DNA from: Actinomycetota bacterium
Lineage (GTDB): Bacteria; Actinomycetota; Actinomycetes; Nanopelagicales; Nanopelagicaceae
Assembly (NCBI GenBank): GCA_009700405.1
Contig: WLMD01000006.1
Span: 1 to 26,331, forward strand
Reading direction: 5' to 3'
DNA: 26,331 nt
A model generated the notes under the pieces. That model searched no databases, was not told the DNA's origin, and saw nothing but the letters and a program-made list of their open reading frames with translations. The position numbers and the translations under genes are program-made. Positions within the stretch are counted from its first letter, which is position 1, and every line of letters begins with the position of its first letter. This document shows, one piece after another, positions 16,279 through 23,570 of this stretch.

Positions 16279-16890
16279 TTACTTCTTCTTATCTTCTTTC
16301 TTTGGTTTTCCAGGTGCAACTGGCTTTACAGGTGCAACTGGCTTTACAGGTGCAACTGGCTTATTCAATTCAGCCGGCTTGACGGGTTTTACTGGTTCTG
16401 CGCCAAGGGCCGTAACTGCGGCTTTGAAGGCAGCGGCAGCTGCGTCCATTGCTGCATTATGATTTTTTAGAGCTAAATCCAACTGAGCGTTAGTTACACC
16501 GGCAACTGCAATTGCAGCGAGGAAGTCGGCATCGGCTTTATCAGTGGCAGCCTTTCGAATTGCTGCAAGAGGTGCGACCTTAGCGTTATAGGCGGTGCGC
16601 AGAACTTGATATTGATCCTGAGCTGCTTTCCAGGCCGCGTCATATCTTGCTAGGACGATCGCCCAATCGGCATTGTATTTATCCATGGCCACTCGATATG
16701 TAATCGCATTCTTGATAACGGTAATTCGATACTGAAGAAGGTCGGTTTGATACTTTGCAAGTGCGGCCTGATAGGCCGCTGAATTTGTAGCTGCAGGCAC
16801 TGGCGAATCATCAGCATGGGTGACACCGATAGAAGCAGCAACTAAACTACTAGTTATTAAAGCAACACTAAGAATTCTTCTTATTTTCAT
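16279..16890 (-). CDS. Secreted alanine-rich helical protein with Lys/Pro repeat tail
   Basis: I do not recognise a family. The protein of 203 residues starts with a clear Sec signal peptide (MKIRRILSVALITSSLVAASIGVTHA, cleavage after about residue 26). A region of about 120 residues is rich in Ala, Tyr, Lys and Gln and should form long helices or coiled coil. The tail is KPVKPVKPAELNKPVAPVKP and similar repeats, ending in lysines. Such a Lys/Pro tail could reach through or bind anionic wall polymers, which is inference. I chose the ATG at 16890 because AGGAG lies seven bases upstream; in-frame GTG (16914) and ATG (16905) further upstream lack this and would spoil the signal peptide. A strong terminator follows. 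Confidence 0.8.
   Translation of the reverse strand: MKIRRILSVALITSSLVAASIGVTHADDSPVPAATNSAAYQAALAKYQTDLLQYRITVIKNAITYRVAMDKYNADWAIVLARYDAAWKAAQDQYQVLRTAYNAKVAPLAAIRKAATDKADADFLAAIAVAGVTNAQLDLALKNHNAAMDAAAAAFKAAVTALGAEPVKPVKPAELNKPVAPVKPVAPVKPVAPGKPKKEDKKK
16312..16365. repeat. Three 18-bp tandem repeats coding the Lys/Pro tail
   Basis: AGGTGCAACTGGCTTTAC occurs at 16312-16329 and 16330-16347 without mismatch, and at 16348-16365 with changes in the last bases. On the minus strand each unit encodes a six-residue K-P-V-A-P-V type repeat, so copy number changes would keep the frame. Confidence 0.9.
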
Positions 16891-16897
16891 TTCTTCG

Positions 16898-16903
16898 CTC
16901 CTC
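16898..16903 (-). promoter_or_regulatory. Ribosome binding site deciding the start of the secreted protein
   Basis: GAGGAG on the minus strand ends seven bases before the ATG at 16890. It lies inside the longer in-frame alternative, and so argues against the upstream GTG and ATG. Confidence 0.75.
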
Positions 16904-17144
16904 ATAGATGGCACCGGGTTGAACTACCCGTGTAGCAAAAAACTAAAGCCAAACCTTGTGTCTATTCTGGGAAACGCCTCTGGAGTCTTTGTGGAAAGGT
17001 TCGATATCGCTGCAAATCGGGGGGTGTGATTCATGAGCGGAGATTACAACGTTGGGATAGTGGTTTTGGAATTACTTTCTTAAATGTTCTCTTGGTTGCT
17101 CATCCGATAGGATTGGACCTTCTTCAATAAGAAAAGAGAATGTC

Positions 17145-17294
17145 ATGGGAGCTTGTCAATGCGGTTACACCACCGATGAAGAGAAGAATTGCAATGGAAC
17201 ACATAAGGTTGTGCAATCCGTAAAAGCTGATATCGCTGAGAAGTTAGCAGCAAATGGGTTTCCACATGCATCTGAATATGTGAAGAATAACTAA
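17145..17294 (+). CDS. CDGSH-like small iron-sulfur (or zinc) protein
   Basis: This 49-residue ORF encodes CQCG at residues 4-7, then CNGTH at residues 16-20. The CDGSH signature is C-x-C-x2-(S/T)-x3-P-x-C-D-G-(S/A/T)-H. Here the three Cys and the His that bind a [2Fe-2S] cluster are present, with Asn for Asp and nine rather than eight residues between the second and third Cys. The proline is absent. The remainder (VVQSVKADIAEKLAANGFPHASEYVKNN) looks like a short helix. An AAGAGA-like site lies upstream (around 17134-17140). The DoxX-like gene begins five bases after its stop, so the two are probably co-transcribed. It could instead be a zinc-binding miniprotein. I am fairly sure it is a real gene, less so of the cofactor. 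Confidence 0.7.
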   Translation: MGACQCGYTTDEEKNCNGTHKVVQSVKADIAEKLAANGFPHASEYVKNN

Positions 17295-17299
17295 GTTTC

Positions 17300-17722
17300 T
17301 TGCGAAGCTTTCCGGGGATAAATGTAATTCGCAGAGTTCCTCAAATGGTTTTAGGGTTCGCGCTTGCGTATGCAGGTGTGGGGCATTTGACCACGAACCG
17401 CCTCGAATTTCAGGCCCAAGTTCCTACTCTCTTTAAGGATTATGCAGATCTTGTTGTCCTCGCATCGGGTGTAGTGGAGATATTGCTAGGAGCTGGCCTT
17501 GTTGCACTGTGGAAGTATCGAGTGCAGTTTGGCTGGCTGGCAGGACTTTTCTTTCTTGCAGTGTTCTGGGGAAATATCTCTCAGTACATAAACAGAATTG
17601 ATGCCTTTGGATTAAATAGTGATCGAGCCCGCTTTGTAAGGTTATTGTTTCAGCCATTATTGGTGCTGTGGGCGATGGGAACTACGGGTGCATGGCGTAC
17701 TTTTCGAAATTTTCGACATTAA
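17300..17722 (+). CDS. DoxX-like membrane protein
   Basis: This 140-residue protein has four predicted membrane segments (about residues 16-32, 45-66, 75-92 and 108-128). FALAYAGVGHLTTNRLEFQAQVP followed by LVVLASGVVEILLGAGL is the pattern of the DoxX family, which is linked in Actinobacteria to redox and thiol stress complexes but has no single function. The start is a TTG at 17300, chosen because it lies five bases after the stop of the CDGSH-like gene and keeps the conserved basic N-terminus (VIRRVPQ). The next in-frame ATG (17345) would remove part of it. No Shine-Dalgarno is seen. It converges with kgd, seven bases away. Confidence 0.75.
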   Translation: MRSFPGINVIRRVPQMVLGFALAYAGVGHLTTNRLEFQAQVPTLFKDYADLVVLASGVVEILLGAGLVALWKYRVQFGWLAGLFFLAVFWGNISQYINRIDAFGLNSDRARFVRLLFQPLLVLWAMGTTGAWRTFRNFRH

Positions 17723-17729
17723 ATGAGAG

Positions 17730-20700
17730 TTAACGAGTAAAGGCTTCCATTAGCAGTGCTTTAGCTTCTTCTTCATGCACGTAGTGATTACCTGTTGCAG
17801 GGCTTGCAGTTGCACGACGTGAAACACGGCGTAACGTGCGGCCATCGAAAGTTTCTAAAGTATTGAGTGCAATAAATGGCCATGCGCCTTGGTTGGCAGG
17901 TTCATCTTGAACCCAGAGAAGATTGGCATGAGGATGCTTAGCGGCTTCTGCTGCCATTTCATGTGCTGGAAGTGGGTACATCTGCTCAACGCGAATGATG
18001 ACAGTGGAATCTTCTTCTAGCCGATCACGTTCGGCGATTAAGTCGTAATACACGCGACCGGAACAGAAGATAACCCGCGAAGCATTTGTGACGGAGTTGT
18101 CTGTGATCACTGTCTGAAAATGTCCGTGTGTGAAGTCAGATAGTGCCGAGGATGCAGCCTTCATTCGCAACATAGATTTTGGAGTGAAAACAATAAGTGG
18201 ACGCTGTGCTGGATTCTTTGCGTGCCAACGTAGTAAATGGAAATAGGAGGCGGGGGTAGATGGCTGGGCGACGGTCATATTCGCTTCTGCACATTGAGCT
18301 AAGTAGCGCTCGATGCGAGCCGAGGAATGATCTGGGCCTTGACCTTCATAGCCGTGTGGAAGAAGAAGGACTACACCGGAACGCTCTCCCCATTTTTGGA
18401 GTGAAGATGTAATGAATTCGTCAACGATTGTTTGTGCGCCATTACCGAAATCGCCAAACTGCGCCTCCCACATGACAAGTGCTTCAGGTCGAGCTACCGA
18501 GTAGCCGTATTCAAATCCCATCGCTGCATATTCGGACAGCAGTGAATCGATAACAAAGAATTGATTTTCATCGGAAATCAGGCCACGTAGTGGAGTCCAT
18601 TCATTTCCATTCTCTTTATCAACGATGACAGCGTGGCGATTGCTAAATGTTCCTCGGCGCGAATCCTGACCTGCAAGACGAATTGGCTTACCATCTAGAA
18701 GAAGTGAACCGAATGCAAGTGTTTCGCCCATAGACCAATCGATGGTGGAATCGTTGAGCATTTCGACGCGCTTTGCCAATTGAGGTGTGAGTTTTGGATG
18801 GACACTAAATCCTTCTGGAACGCTTGTCTGCGTTTGTGCGATCTTGCGAGCAGTGGCCTCATCAATACTGGTGGCGACTGTATGCGGTTCAGGCGATTCT
18901 GGAATCTCAATTTGGTGTTCATCTTGTGGTTCTAGATTATGCACGGCAGCAAATACAGCCTCTAACTGAGCCTGGTAGTCACGTGCAACTTCTTCTGCTT
19001 CTTCTTGGGTGATGTCCTTGCGACCAATGAGAGCTTCCATGTAGAGCATACGTGTTGAGCGCTTGGCATCTATGAGTTTGTACATCAATGGTTGAGTAAA
19101 ACTTGGTTCGTCACCTTCGTTGTGGCCACGGCGACGGTAGCAAATCATGTCAATGATGACGTCCTTGTTAAATTTCTGGCGATATTCGTAAGCCAAGCGA
19201 GCAACTCGAACACATGCCTCAGGGTCATCTCCATTAACGTGAAAAATAGGAGCAGAGATGGTCTTGGCAACATCTGTTGCATACGTGGAAGAACGAGATG
19301 CGTGTGGTGAAGTTGTGAAACCAACTTGGTTGTTCACGATGATGTGGATCGTGCCACCGGTGCGATATCCGCGTAGTTGTGAGAGATTCAGAGTTTCGAT
19401 TACAACGCCTTGTCCTGCAAATGCAGCGTCACCATGAAGAAGAATTGGTAGGACTGAGAAGGCATCTCTTTTATTCATGCGATCTTGTTTTGCACGAACA
19501 ACGCCTTCAAGTACTGGGTTTACCGCTTCAAGGTGTGAAGGATTTGCCGCAAGGTAGATCTTTGTTTGCGCGCCAGACTCGGATGTAAAGATTCCTTCTG
19601 TTCCCAAGTGATACTTCACGTCGCCTGTGCCAGCTACCGCATTCTTTGCGTAATGACCTTCAAATTCTTGGAAGATTTGTCCGTAAGACTTACCTGCAAT
19701 ATTTGCCAATACATTGAGACGTCCACGGTGAGGCATGCCGATGCAAACTTCATCCATAGCGTCATCTGCAGCAGCAGAAATAACTGCGTCAAGAAGTGGA
19801 ATAACAGTTTCGCCGCCTTCTAGAGAAAAGCGCTTTTGCCCAACATATTTAATTTGGAGGAATGCTTCAAATGCTTCAGCTCCATTGAGTTTATGCAAAA
19901 TACGCAGATGCTCTTCGCGGGGAAATTTCTGCGCTCCAACTTCAACGCGCTCTTGAATCCATGTGCGTTCAATAGGATCTTCAATGTACATATATTCCAC
20001 ACCGACTGATCGGCAGTATGAGTCGCGCAAGATTCCCAGAATCTTACGAAGCTTCATGAAAGTCTGACCGCCGAAGCCTCCAGTTGCGAATTCTCGGTCT
20101 AGGTCCCAAAGTGTGAGCCCATGTGTTACGACGTCTAAATCAGGATGTGATCGTTGTTTATATTCAAGAGGATCGATATCAGCCATAAGATGACCAAAGG
20201 TGCGATAAGCATGAATTAGTTGCTGAACGCGGGCAGTCTTATCAATCTCTGTATCGTGAGCAAATTCAATATCCGCAACCCACTGAATAGGTTCGTATGG
20301 AATACGCAGCGCAGCAAAAATCTCTTCATAAAAATTCTCTCCACCAAGCAGCAAGTCACTAATTCTGCGCAGGAAATCACCTGATTGTGCACCTTGAATA
20401 ATTCGGTGGTCGTAGGTGCTTGTGAGAGTTACAACCTTACTAATGGCAAGGCGGGTCAGTGTTTCTTGACTAGCGCCCTGATATTCGGCCGGATAATCAA
20501 GAGCGCCAACTCCAAGAATCATTCCTTGCCCAACCACTAGACGTGGAACAGAGTGAACCGTGCCGATGGTTCCGGGATTAGTTAATGAAACAGTTGTGCC
20601 CGCATAATCTTCAACGGTCAAAGTTCCGCTACGCGCCTTGGCTACAGTCTCTTCGTAGGTAGCCCAAAATTGAGCGAAATCTAAATCTTCGCAACCCTTA

Positions 20701-21455
20701 ATGGATGGTACGAGCAACTGACGTGTTCCGTCAGGTTTTGCAAGATCAATCGCGATACCTAAGTTGATATGGTCTGGATGCGCAATTGCTGGCTTGTCAT
20801 CTTGGTGCGTAAAGAAAGAATTCATCTCTGGCATTTCGCGCAGCGCTTTAATCATGGCGTACGCGATTACGTGCGTGAAGGAAACCTTTCCACCTCGTGC
20901 ACGTTTGAGATGGTTGTTAATGACGATGCGGTTGTCAATAAGAAGTTTTGCCGCGACCGCACGAACACTTGTGGCAGTCGGAACCGAAAGGGATGCTTCC
21001 ATGCTCGCAACTACGCGTCCGGAAACCCCACGAAGAATCTCAACAGAGGCAGCAGAAGGTGTCGCTAAAACTGGTACTGGTTTTACGACAGGATCTGCCG
21101 GTGTTGGTGTTGCCGATACAGGCGATTGACGAACAACTTCCTGAGGAACTATTACGGGGAGAACTGGCTGAGCAACAGGTTGGACAACTGGTTGGACAAC
21201 ATTTTGGACAACATTTTGGACAACAGGTACAGGAACTACCGGCGCAGGAACGGCAGCGTTAACTGTTTTAGGAATTGGCGGGACGCTACTGCGGGGCGCA
21301 TTTGTTGGCGCACTGTGGCTCATTGGTTTTGTCTGGGCAAAGAGTGCAATCCATGCAGCGTCAACAGAATTCGGATCCTGTAAATAGCGCTCGTACATTT
21401 CATCAACGAGCCATTCGTTTGCACCGAATTGATCTCCGAATTGATCCCCAACCAC
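17730..21455 (-). CDS. kgd: Multifunctional 2-oxoglutarate decarboxylase/dehydrogenase (E2-E1 fusion)
   Basis: This 1241-residue enzyme is the actinobacterial OdhA/Kgd type that feeds 2-oxoglutarate into the TCA cycle. A short N-terminal E1 segment (FGANEWLVDEMYERYLQDP) precedes a Pro/Val/Gln linker (about 45-130). Next is an E2-like acyltransferase domain (about 135-375) with the active-site DHRIIQG (349-355), then the thiamine-dependent E1 domain (about 400-1241) with GMPHRGRLNVLAN (573-585), GDAAFAGQG (675-683) and NNQVGFTTS. No lipoyl domain is present, as normal for this form; the E2 partner would supply it. The GTG start at 21455 is set by AAGGAG seven bases upstream. Kgd is commonly inhibited by the FHA protein OdhI/GarA, not visible here. 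The gene stands alone. Confidence 0.96.
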   Translation of the reverse strand: MVGDQFGDQFGANEWLVDEMYERYLQDPNSVDAAWIALFAQTKPMSHSAPTNAPRSSVPPIPKTVNAAVPAPVVPVPVVQNVVQNVVQPVVQPVAQPVLPVIVPQEVVRQSPVSATPTPADPVVKPVPVLATPSAASVEILRGVSGRVVASMEASLSVPTATSVRAVAAKLLIDNRIVINNHLKRARGGKVSFTHVIAYAMIKALREMPEMNSFFTHQDDKPAIAHPDHINLGIAIDLAKPDGTRQLLVPSIKGCEDLDFAQFWATYEETVAKARSGTLTVEDYAGTTVSLTNPGTIGTVHSVPRLVVGQGMILGVGALDYPAEYQGASQETLTRLAISKVVTLTSTYDHRIIQGAQSGDFLRRISDLLLGGENFYEEIFAALRIPYEPIQWVADIEFAHDTEIDKTARVQQLIHAYRTFGHLMADIDPLEYKQRSHPDLDVVTHGLTLWDLDREFATGGFGGQTFMKLRKILGILRDSYCRSVGVEYMYIEDPIERTWIQERVEVGAQKFPREEHLRILHKLNGAEAFEAFLQIKYVGQKRFSLEGGETVIPLLDAVISAAADDAMDEVCIGMPHRGRLNVLANIAGKSYGQIFQEFEGHYAKNAVAGTGDVKYHLGTEGIFTSESGAQTKIYLAANPSHLEAVNPVLEGVVRAKQDRMNKRDAFSVLPILLHGDAAFAGQGVVIETLNLSQLRGYRTGGTIHIIVNNQVGFTTSPHASRSSTYATDVAKTISAPIFHVNGDDPEACVRVARLAYEYRQKFNKDVIIDMICYRRRGHNEGDEPSFTQPLMYKLIDAKRSTRMLYMEALIGRKDITQEEAEEVARDYQAQLEAVFAAVHNLEPQDEHQIEIPESPEPHTVATSIDEATARKIAQTQTSVPEGFSVHPKLTPQLAKRVEMLNDSTIDWSMGETLAFGSLLLDGKPIRLAGQDSRRGTFSNRHAVIVDKENGNEWTPLRGLISDENQFFVIDSLLSEYAAMGFEYGYSVARPEALVMWEAQFGDFGNGAQTIVDEFITSSLQKWGERSGVVLLLPHGYEGQGPDHSSARIERYLAQCAEANMTVAQPSTPASYFHLLRWHAKNPAQRPLIVFTPKSMLRMKAASSALSDFTHGHFQTVITDNSVTNASRVIFCSGRVYYDLIAERDRLEEDSTVIIRVEQMYPLPAHEMAAEAAKHPHANLLWVQDEPANQGAWPFIALNTLETFDGRTLRRVSRRATASPATGNHYVHEEEAKALLMEAFTR
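21177..21224. repeat. Four 12-bp tandem repeats in the kgd linker
   Basis: Two perfect copies of ATTTTGGACAAC (21201-21212, 21213-21224) follow two related copies ending in TTGGACAAC (21177-21188, 21189-21200). They encode VVQN or VVQP four times, so the linker length can vary in steps of four residues without loss of frame. Confidence 0.9.
21423..21446. repeat. 12-bp tandem duplication at the kgd N-terminus
   Basis: The minus-strand unit GATCAATTCGGA/T occurs twice in tandem, duplicating Asp-Gln-Phe-Gly directly after the start (residues 4-7 and 8-11). Only the last base differs between the copies. Confidence 0.9.
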
Positions 21456-21462
21456 GGGCTGA

Positions 21463-21468
21463 CTCCTT
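21463..21468 (-). promoter_or_regulatory. Ribosome binding site fixing the GTG start of kgd
   Basis: AAGGAG on the minus strand ends seven bases before the GTG at 21455. No competing ATG lies nearby in this frame. The 136-base gap from 21456 to 21591 should hold the kgd promoter, but I see no convincing -35/-10 pair there. Confidence 0.8.
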
Positions 21469-21591
21469 CGTCATTCATATCTGGATTCGACTAAGCCCCC
21501 GAAGCCTACCGATGAGCAAGTGGGCATGAAACTTAAAAGGGAGGTCCACTACGCGAGTTTGAGCACATTTACCGGAATGTGGAGCCAGACG

Positions 21592-21957
21592 TTAGGAAGG
21601 GATGATGGAGAGCGAAAGGAGCAGGGTGGCCAGGGCAAGGAGGGAGAGTGGAATGGCCAGAACCCAAAGGTGCGCTCCTATTTGGAAATAAGCCACTCCT
21701 AGCGCGATGAGGTTGGCCAAAACTGCTGGCGCACGCCCGTAATTCTTTCCGGTTGCAAATCCGTGAGCCGCAGCCCAGAGACCCACGCCACCAAGAAATG
21801 AAAAAACGATTACGCCAATCAGCGCAGATAAGGATTGAACATCCGAGGTAAGTCCTTTAATAATCAGAAATGCTCCTAGGGCAAACACGATTACAGACTC
21901 AATGCGAAGCAGGGTTGCCGCGATGGTGCGGCGTTGATCGCTACCTGGAAACTCCAT
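21592..21957 (-). CDS. Small membrane protein of unknown function
   Basis: This 121-residue protein has four hydrophobic segments (about residues 16-36, 42-65, 76-93 and 97-118) separated by short polar loops and an N-terminal basic stretch (DQRRT). I do not recognise a domain. A small membrane protein gene also lies upstream of kgd in mycobacteria (Rv1249c), but I cannot confirm similarity. I chose the ATG at 21957 over an in-frame GTG at 21981 because TACCCT lies six bases before the ATG, matching the leaderless pattern of neighbouring genes. It lies upstream of kgd on the same strand, with 136 bases between. Confidence 0.65.
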   Translation of the reverse strand: MEFPGSDQRRTIAATLLRIESVIVFALGAFLIIKGLTSDVQSLSALIGVIVFSFLGGVGLWAAAHGFATGKNYGRAPAVLANLIALGVAYFQIGAHLWVLAIPLSLLALATLLLSLSIIPS

Positions 21958-21963
21958 AGGTAG

Positions 21964-21969
21964 AGGGTA
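21964..21969 (-). promoter_or_regulatory. Candidate leaderless -10 element of the small membrane protein gene
   Basis: TACCCT on the minus strand matches TANNNT and ends six bases before the ATG at 21957. It lies inside the longer reading frame that would begin at the GTG at 21981, and so argues for the shorter protein. Confidence 0.45.
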
Positions 21970-22004
21970 GCAACCTTGCACCCATTAATTGAAAGTGACT
22001 CCTC

Positions 22005-22418
22005 GTGTTTACACATGATGGCCTTAAAGATGTACTTACCCATTTAGCTGCGCCGCCTCTGTTCTATGAGGAATTGCGGCGAGAAATAGCTCGAATGGAA
22101 AGAAATGGTGAAAGGTTCGCCATCCTACGTTTGGTTCTAGATTTGAATTTTCAGAAGGAAGTAGATGTTGTCAATTTCTCGGAGGCGATTGTGAGAGCAA
22201 CTCGCGGGGAGGAATTGGTAGCACGGTTGGGCGAATTTGAATGCGCGGTCTTAGTTCGCGGAAATGAGAATGCTGCAGAAAACTTACTTCAACGAATTGC
22301 GATGAATTGCACGCTCCAAGAAAGTGCGCTGGGCTTTACAACATCTCATATTTCTTCTCGGGCGGGAGAGAGCGCCCTCGATCTCTTGAATCGATTAGAC
22401 ACTTTGGTACTTACCTAG
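22005..22418 (+). CDS. Degenerate GGDEF-like protein before tadABC
   Basis: This 137-residue protein aligns by eye with a diguanylate cyclase domain. DVLTHLAAPPLFYEEL (9-24) mirrors the D-x-L-T-G-L-x-N-R-x-x-F-x-x-x-L entry motif. FAILRLVLDLNFQKEVD mirrors the strand with the metal-binding Asp. VARLGEFECAVLVRG (72-86) mirrors the active-site strand, with GGDEF replaced by GEFEC at 76-80. The G-G-D/E-E core is thus lost, and the domain is about 25 residues short. It is unlikely to make c-di-GMP; a binding or scaffolding role is possible. The start is a GTG without a Shine-Dalgarno. It lies 108 bases before tadA on the same strand. The call rests on motif spacing alone. Confidence 0.55.
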   Translation: MFTHDGLKDVLTHLAAPPLFYEELRREIARMERNGERFAILRLVLDLNFQKEVDVVNFSEAIVRATRGEELVARLGEFECAVLVRGNENAAENLLQRIAMNCTLQESALGFTTSHISSRAGESALDLLNRLDTLVLT

Positions 22419-22487
22419 GCGCTATGTAGTTAATCCATAACCCTCAGTAAGTGTCTAGGCAGAACCGGCAAAGTCGGCTGGGGAAAG

Positions 22488-22507
22488 CAACACAACTGTC
22501 AGTGTTG
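22488..22507. promoter_or_regulatory. Inverted repeat upstream of tadA, candidate operator
   Basis: CAACAC (22488-22493) and GTGTTG (22502-22507) are perfect six-base arms around eight bases. The repeat covers about -20 to -39 relative to the tadA ATG, which is the predicted transcription start. That is the place for an activator or repressor site. A second, smaller stem (CCGGC at 22465-22469 with GTCGG at 22473-22477) lies just upstream. Confidence 0.5.
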
Positions 22508-22514
22508 AGACTTC

Positions 22515-22520
22515 TAGAGT
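22515..22520 (+). promoter_or_regulatory. Candidate leaderless -10 element of tadA
   Basis: TAGAGT, matching TANNNT, ends six bases before the tadA ATG (22527), and there is no Shine-Dalgarno. No -35-like hexamer is seen at 17 bases upstream; the inverted repeat occupies that position. Confidence 0.5.
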
Positions 22521-22526
22521 CACGCC

Positions 22527-23570
22527 ATGTCGGATTCCAATATAGATATGACCTTTGGGCCTCTTGCGCCTTTTATGTTTGATAATGAAATTGAAGAAAT
22601 TTGGATTAACTCACCAGAACGCATCTTCATTGCCCGAGGTGGAAAGAATGAATTAACAACTCTTTTGCTTACGGCTGAGGAAGTACGAAACATTGTCGAT
22701 CGTGCTCTCATGTGGAGCGGTCGACGCCTAGACCTCTCTCACCCATTCGTTGACGCACGACTACCTGATGGAAGTCGACTGCATGTTGCGATTCCAGAAA
22801 TCACTCCCGAGCACTGGGCAATTAACATTCGAAAACACCTACTACGAACTCTTTCCGTAAAAGATCTAGCAGGACGCGGAGCAATGTCTCCTTCGATGGC
22901 CATTCTTTTGAGAAATTGCGTTAAGGCTGGTTTGAACATTCTTGTCAGTGGCGCAACTCAAGCAGGTAAAACCACTCTACTTAATGCTTTAGTTTCAGCT
23001 ATTCCCGTGCAGGAACGAGTGATTACTATTGAGGAAGTCTTTGAACTCAAGCCCAATCTTCCAGATGTTGTGAGTCTTCAAACTCGTGCGGCAAACCTTC
23101 AAGGTGAGGGCGAAATTCCACTTCGTCGTCTCATAAAAGAATCACTGCGTATGCGTCCGTCAAGGATTATTGTCGGAGAAGTCCGTGAAGCCGAAGCCCT
23201 AGATCTTTTGATCGCACTCAACTCAGGACTCCCAGGAATGGGAACAATTCATGCGAATTCAACTCGAGATGCGATTATCAAATTGCAAACTCTGCCCTTG
23301 TTGGCAGGTGAAAACATCTCACAGAAATTCATCGGTCCAACGGTGGCCGCTGCCATAGATATTGTCGTTCAAGTTGCGCTCGATAGCAGCGGTTCTCGAA
23401 GAATCATCGAAATTTCTTCACTGACTGGTCGCATCGAGAATGATCGAATAGAAGTTGAGACGCTTTGGAAGTGGAACGGCACGGAATACGAAGAAGGCTT
23501 AGGCGCACTACCGCACCCAGAGAAATTCACAATCGCTGGGGTGCCTATCGATAGCTGGTGGAAGATATGA
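22527..23570 (+). CDS. tadA: TadA/CpaF-family secretion ATPase
   Basis: This 347-residue type II/IV secretion ATPase would power assembly of Tad (Flp) pili or a related export machine at the membrane. Walker A is GATQAGKTT (142-150), the Asp box is around VITIEEVFELK (165-175), Walker B is RIIVGEVRE (213-221) and the His box is GMGTIHANS (237-245). The N-terminal domain (DNEIEEIWINSPERIFIARGG) is the CpaF/TadA type. It overlaps the next gene by four bases (ATGA) and starts the tadABC unit. Confidence 0.92.
   Translation: MSDSNIDMTFGPLAPFMFDNEIEEIWINSPERIFIARGGKNELTTLLLTAEEVRNIVDRALMWSGRRLDLSHPFVDARLPDGSRLHVAIPEITPEHWAINIRKHLLRTLSVKDLAGRGAMSPSMAILLRNCVKAGLNILVSGATQAGKTTLLNALVSAIPVQERVITIEEVFELKPNLPDVVSLQTRAANLQGEGEIPLRRLIKESLRMRPSRIIVGEVREAEALDLLIALNSGLPGMGTIHANSTRDAIIKLQTLPLLAGENISQKFIGPTVAAAIDIVVQVALDSSGSRRIIEISSLTGRIENDRIEVETLWKWNGTEYEEGLGALPHPEKFTIAGVPIDSWWKI

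Noticed and set aside
17033..17083. A 16-codon ORF (ATG to TAA) in the gap before the CDGSH-like gene.
   Set aside because: It has no ribosome binding site, no recognisable composition and is of a length expected by chance. The rest of 16891-17144 shows no gene or clear promoter.
17068..17097. GGAAT followed downstream by GTT before the CDGSH-like gene, as a second SigR promoter.
   Set aside because: The spacing is 13 or 22 bases, not 18 or 19.
20764..21383. Several overlapping plus-strand open frames opposite the kgd 5' half, some over 100 codons.
   Set aside because: They lie entirely opposite a strongly conserved enzyme, lack ribosome binding sites and have compositions that mirror the kgd codons.
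22453..22511. Possible riboswitch-like leader before tadA (two stems closed by GTCT/AGAC), considered because a GGDEF-like gene is adjacent.
   Set aside because: It does not match the c-di-GMP riboswitch classes I know, the closing stem is only four pairs, and the TAGAGT element would start transcription at the tadA ATG, leaving these bases out of the RNA. A DNA operator is the simpler reading.
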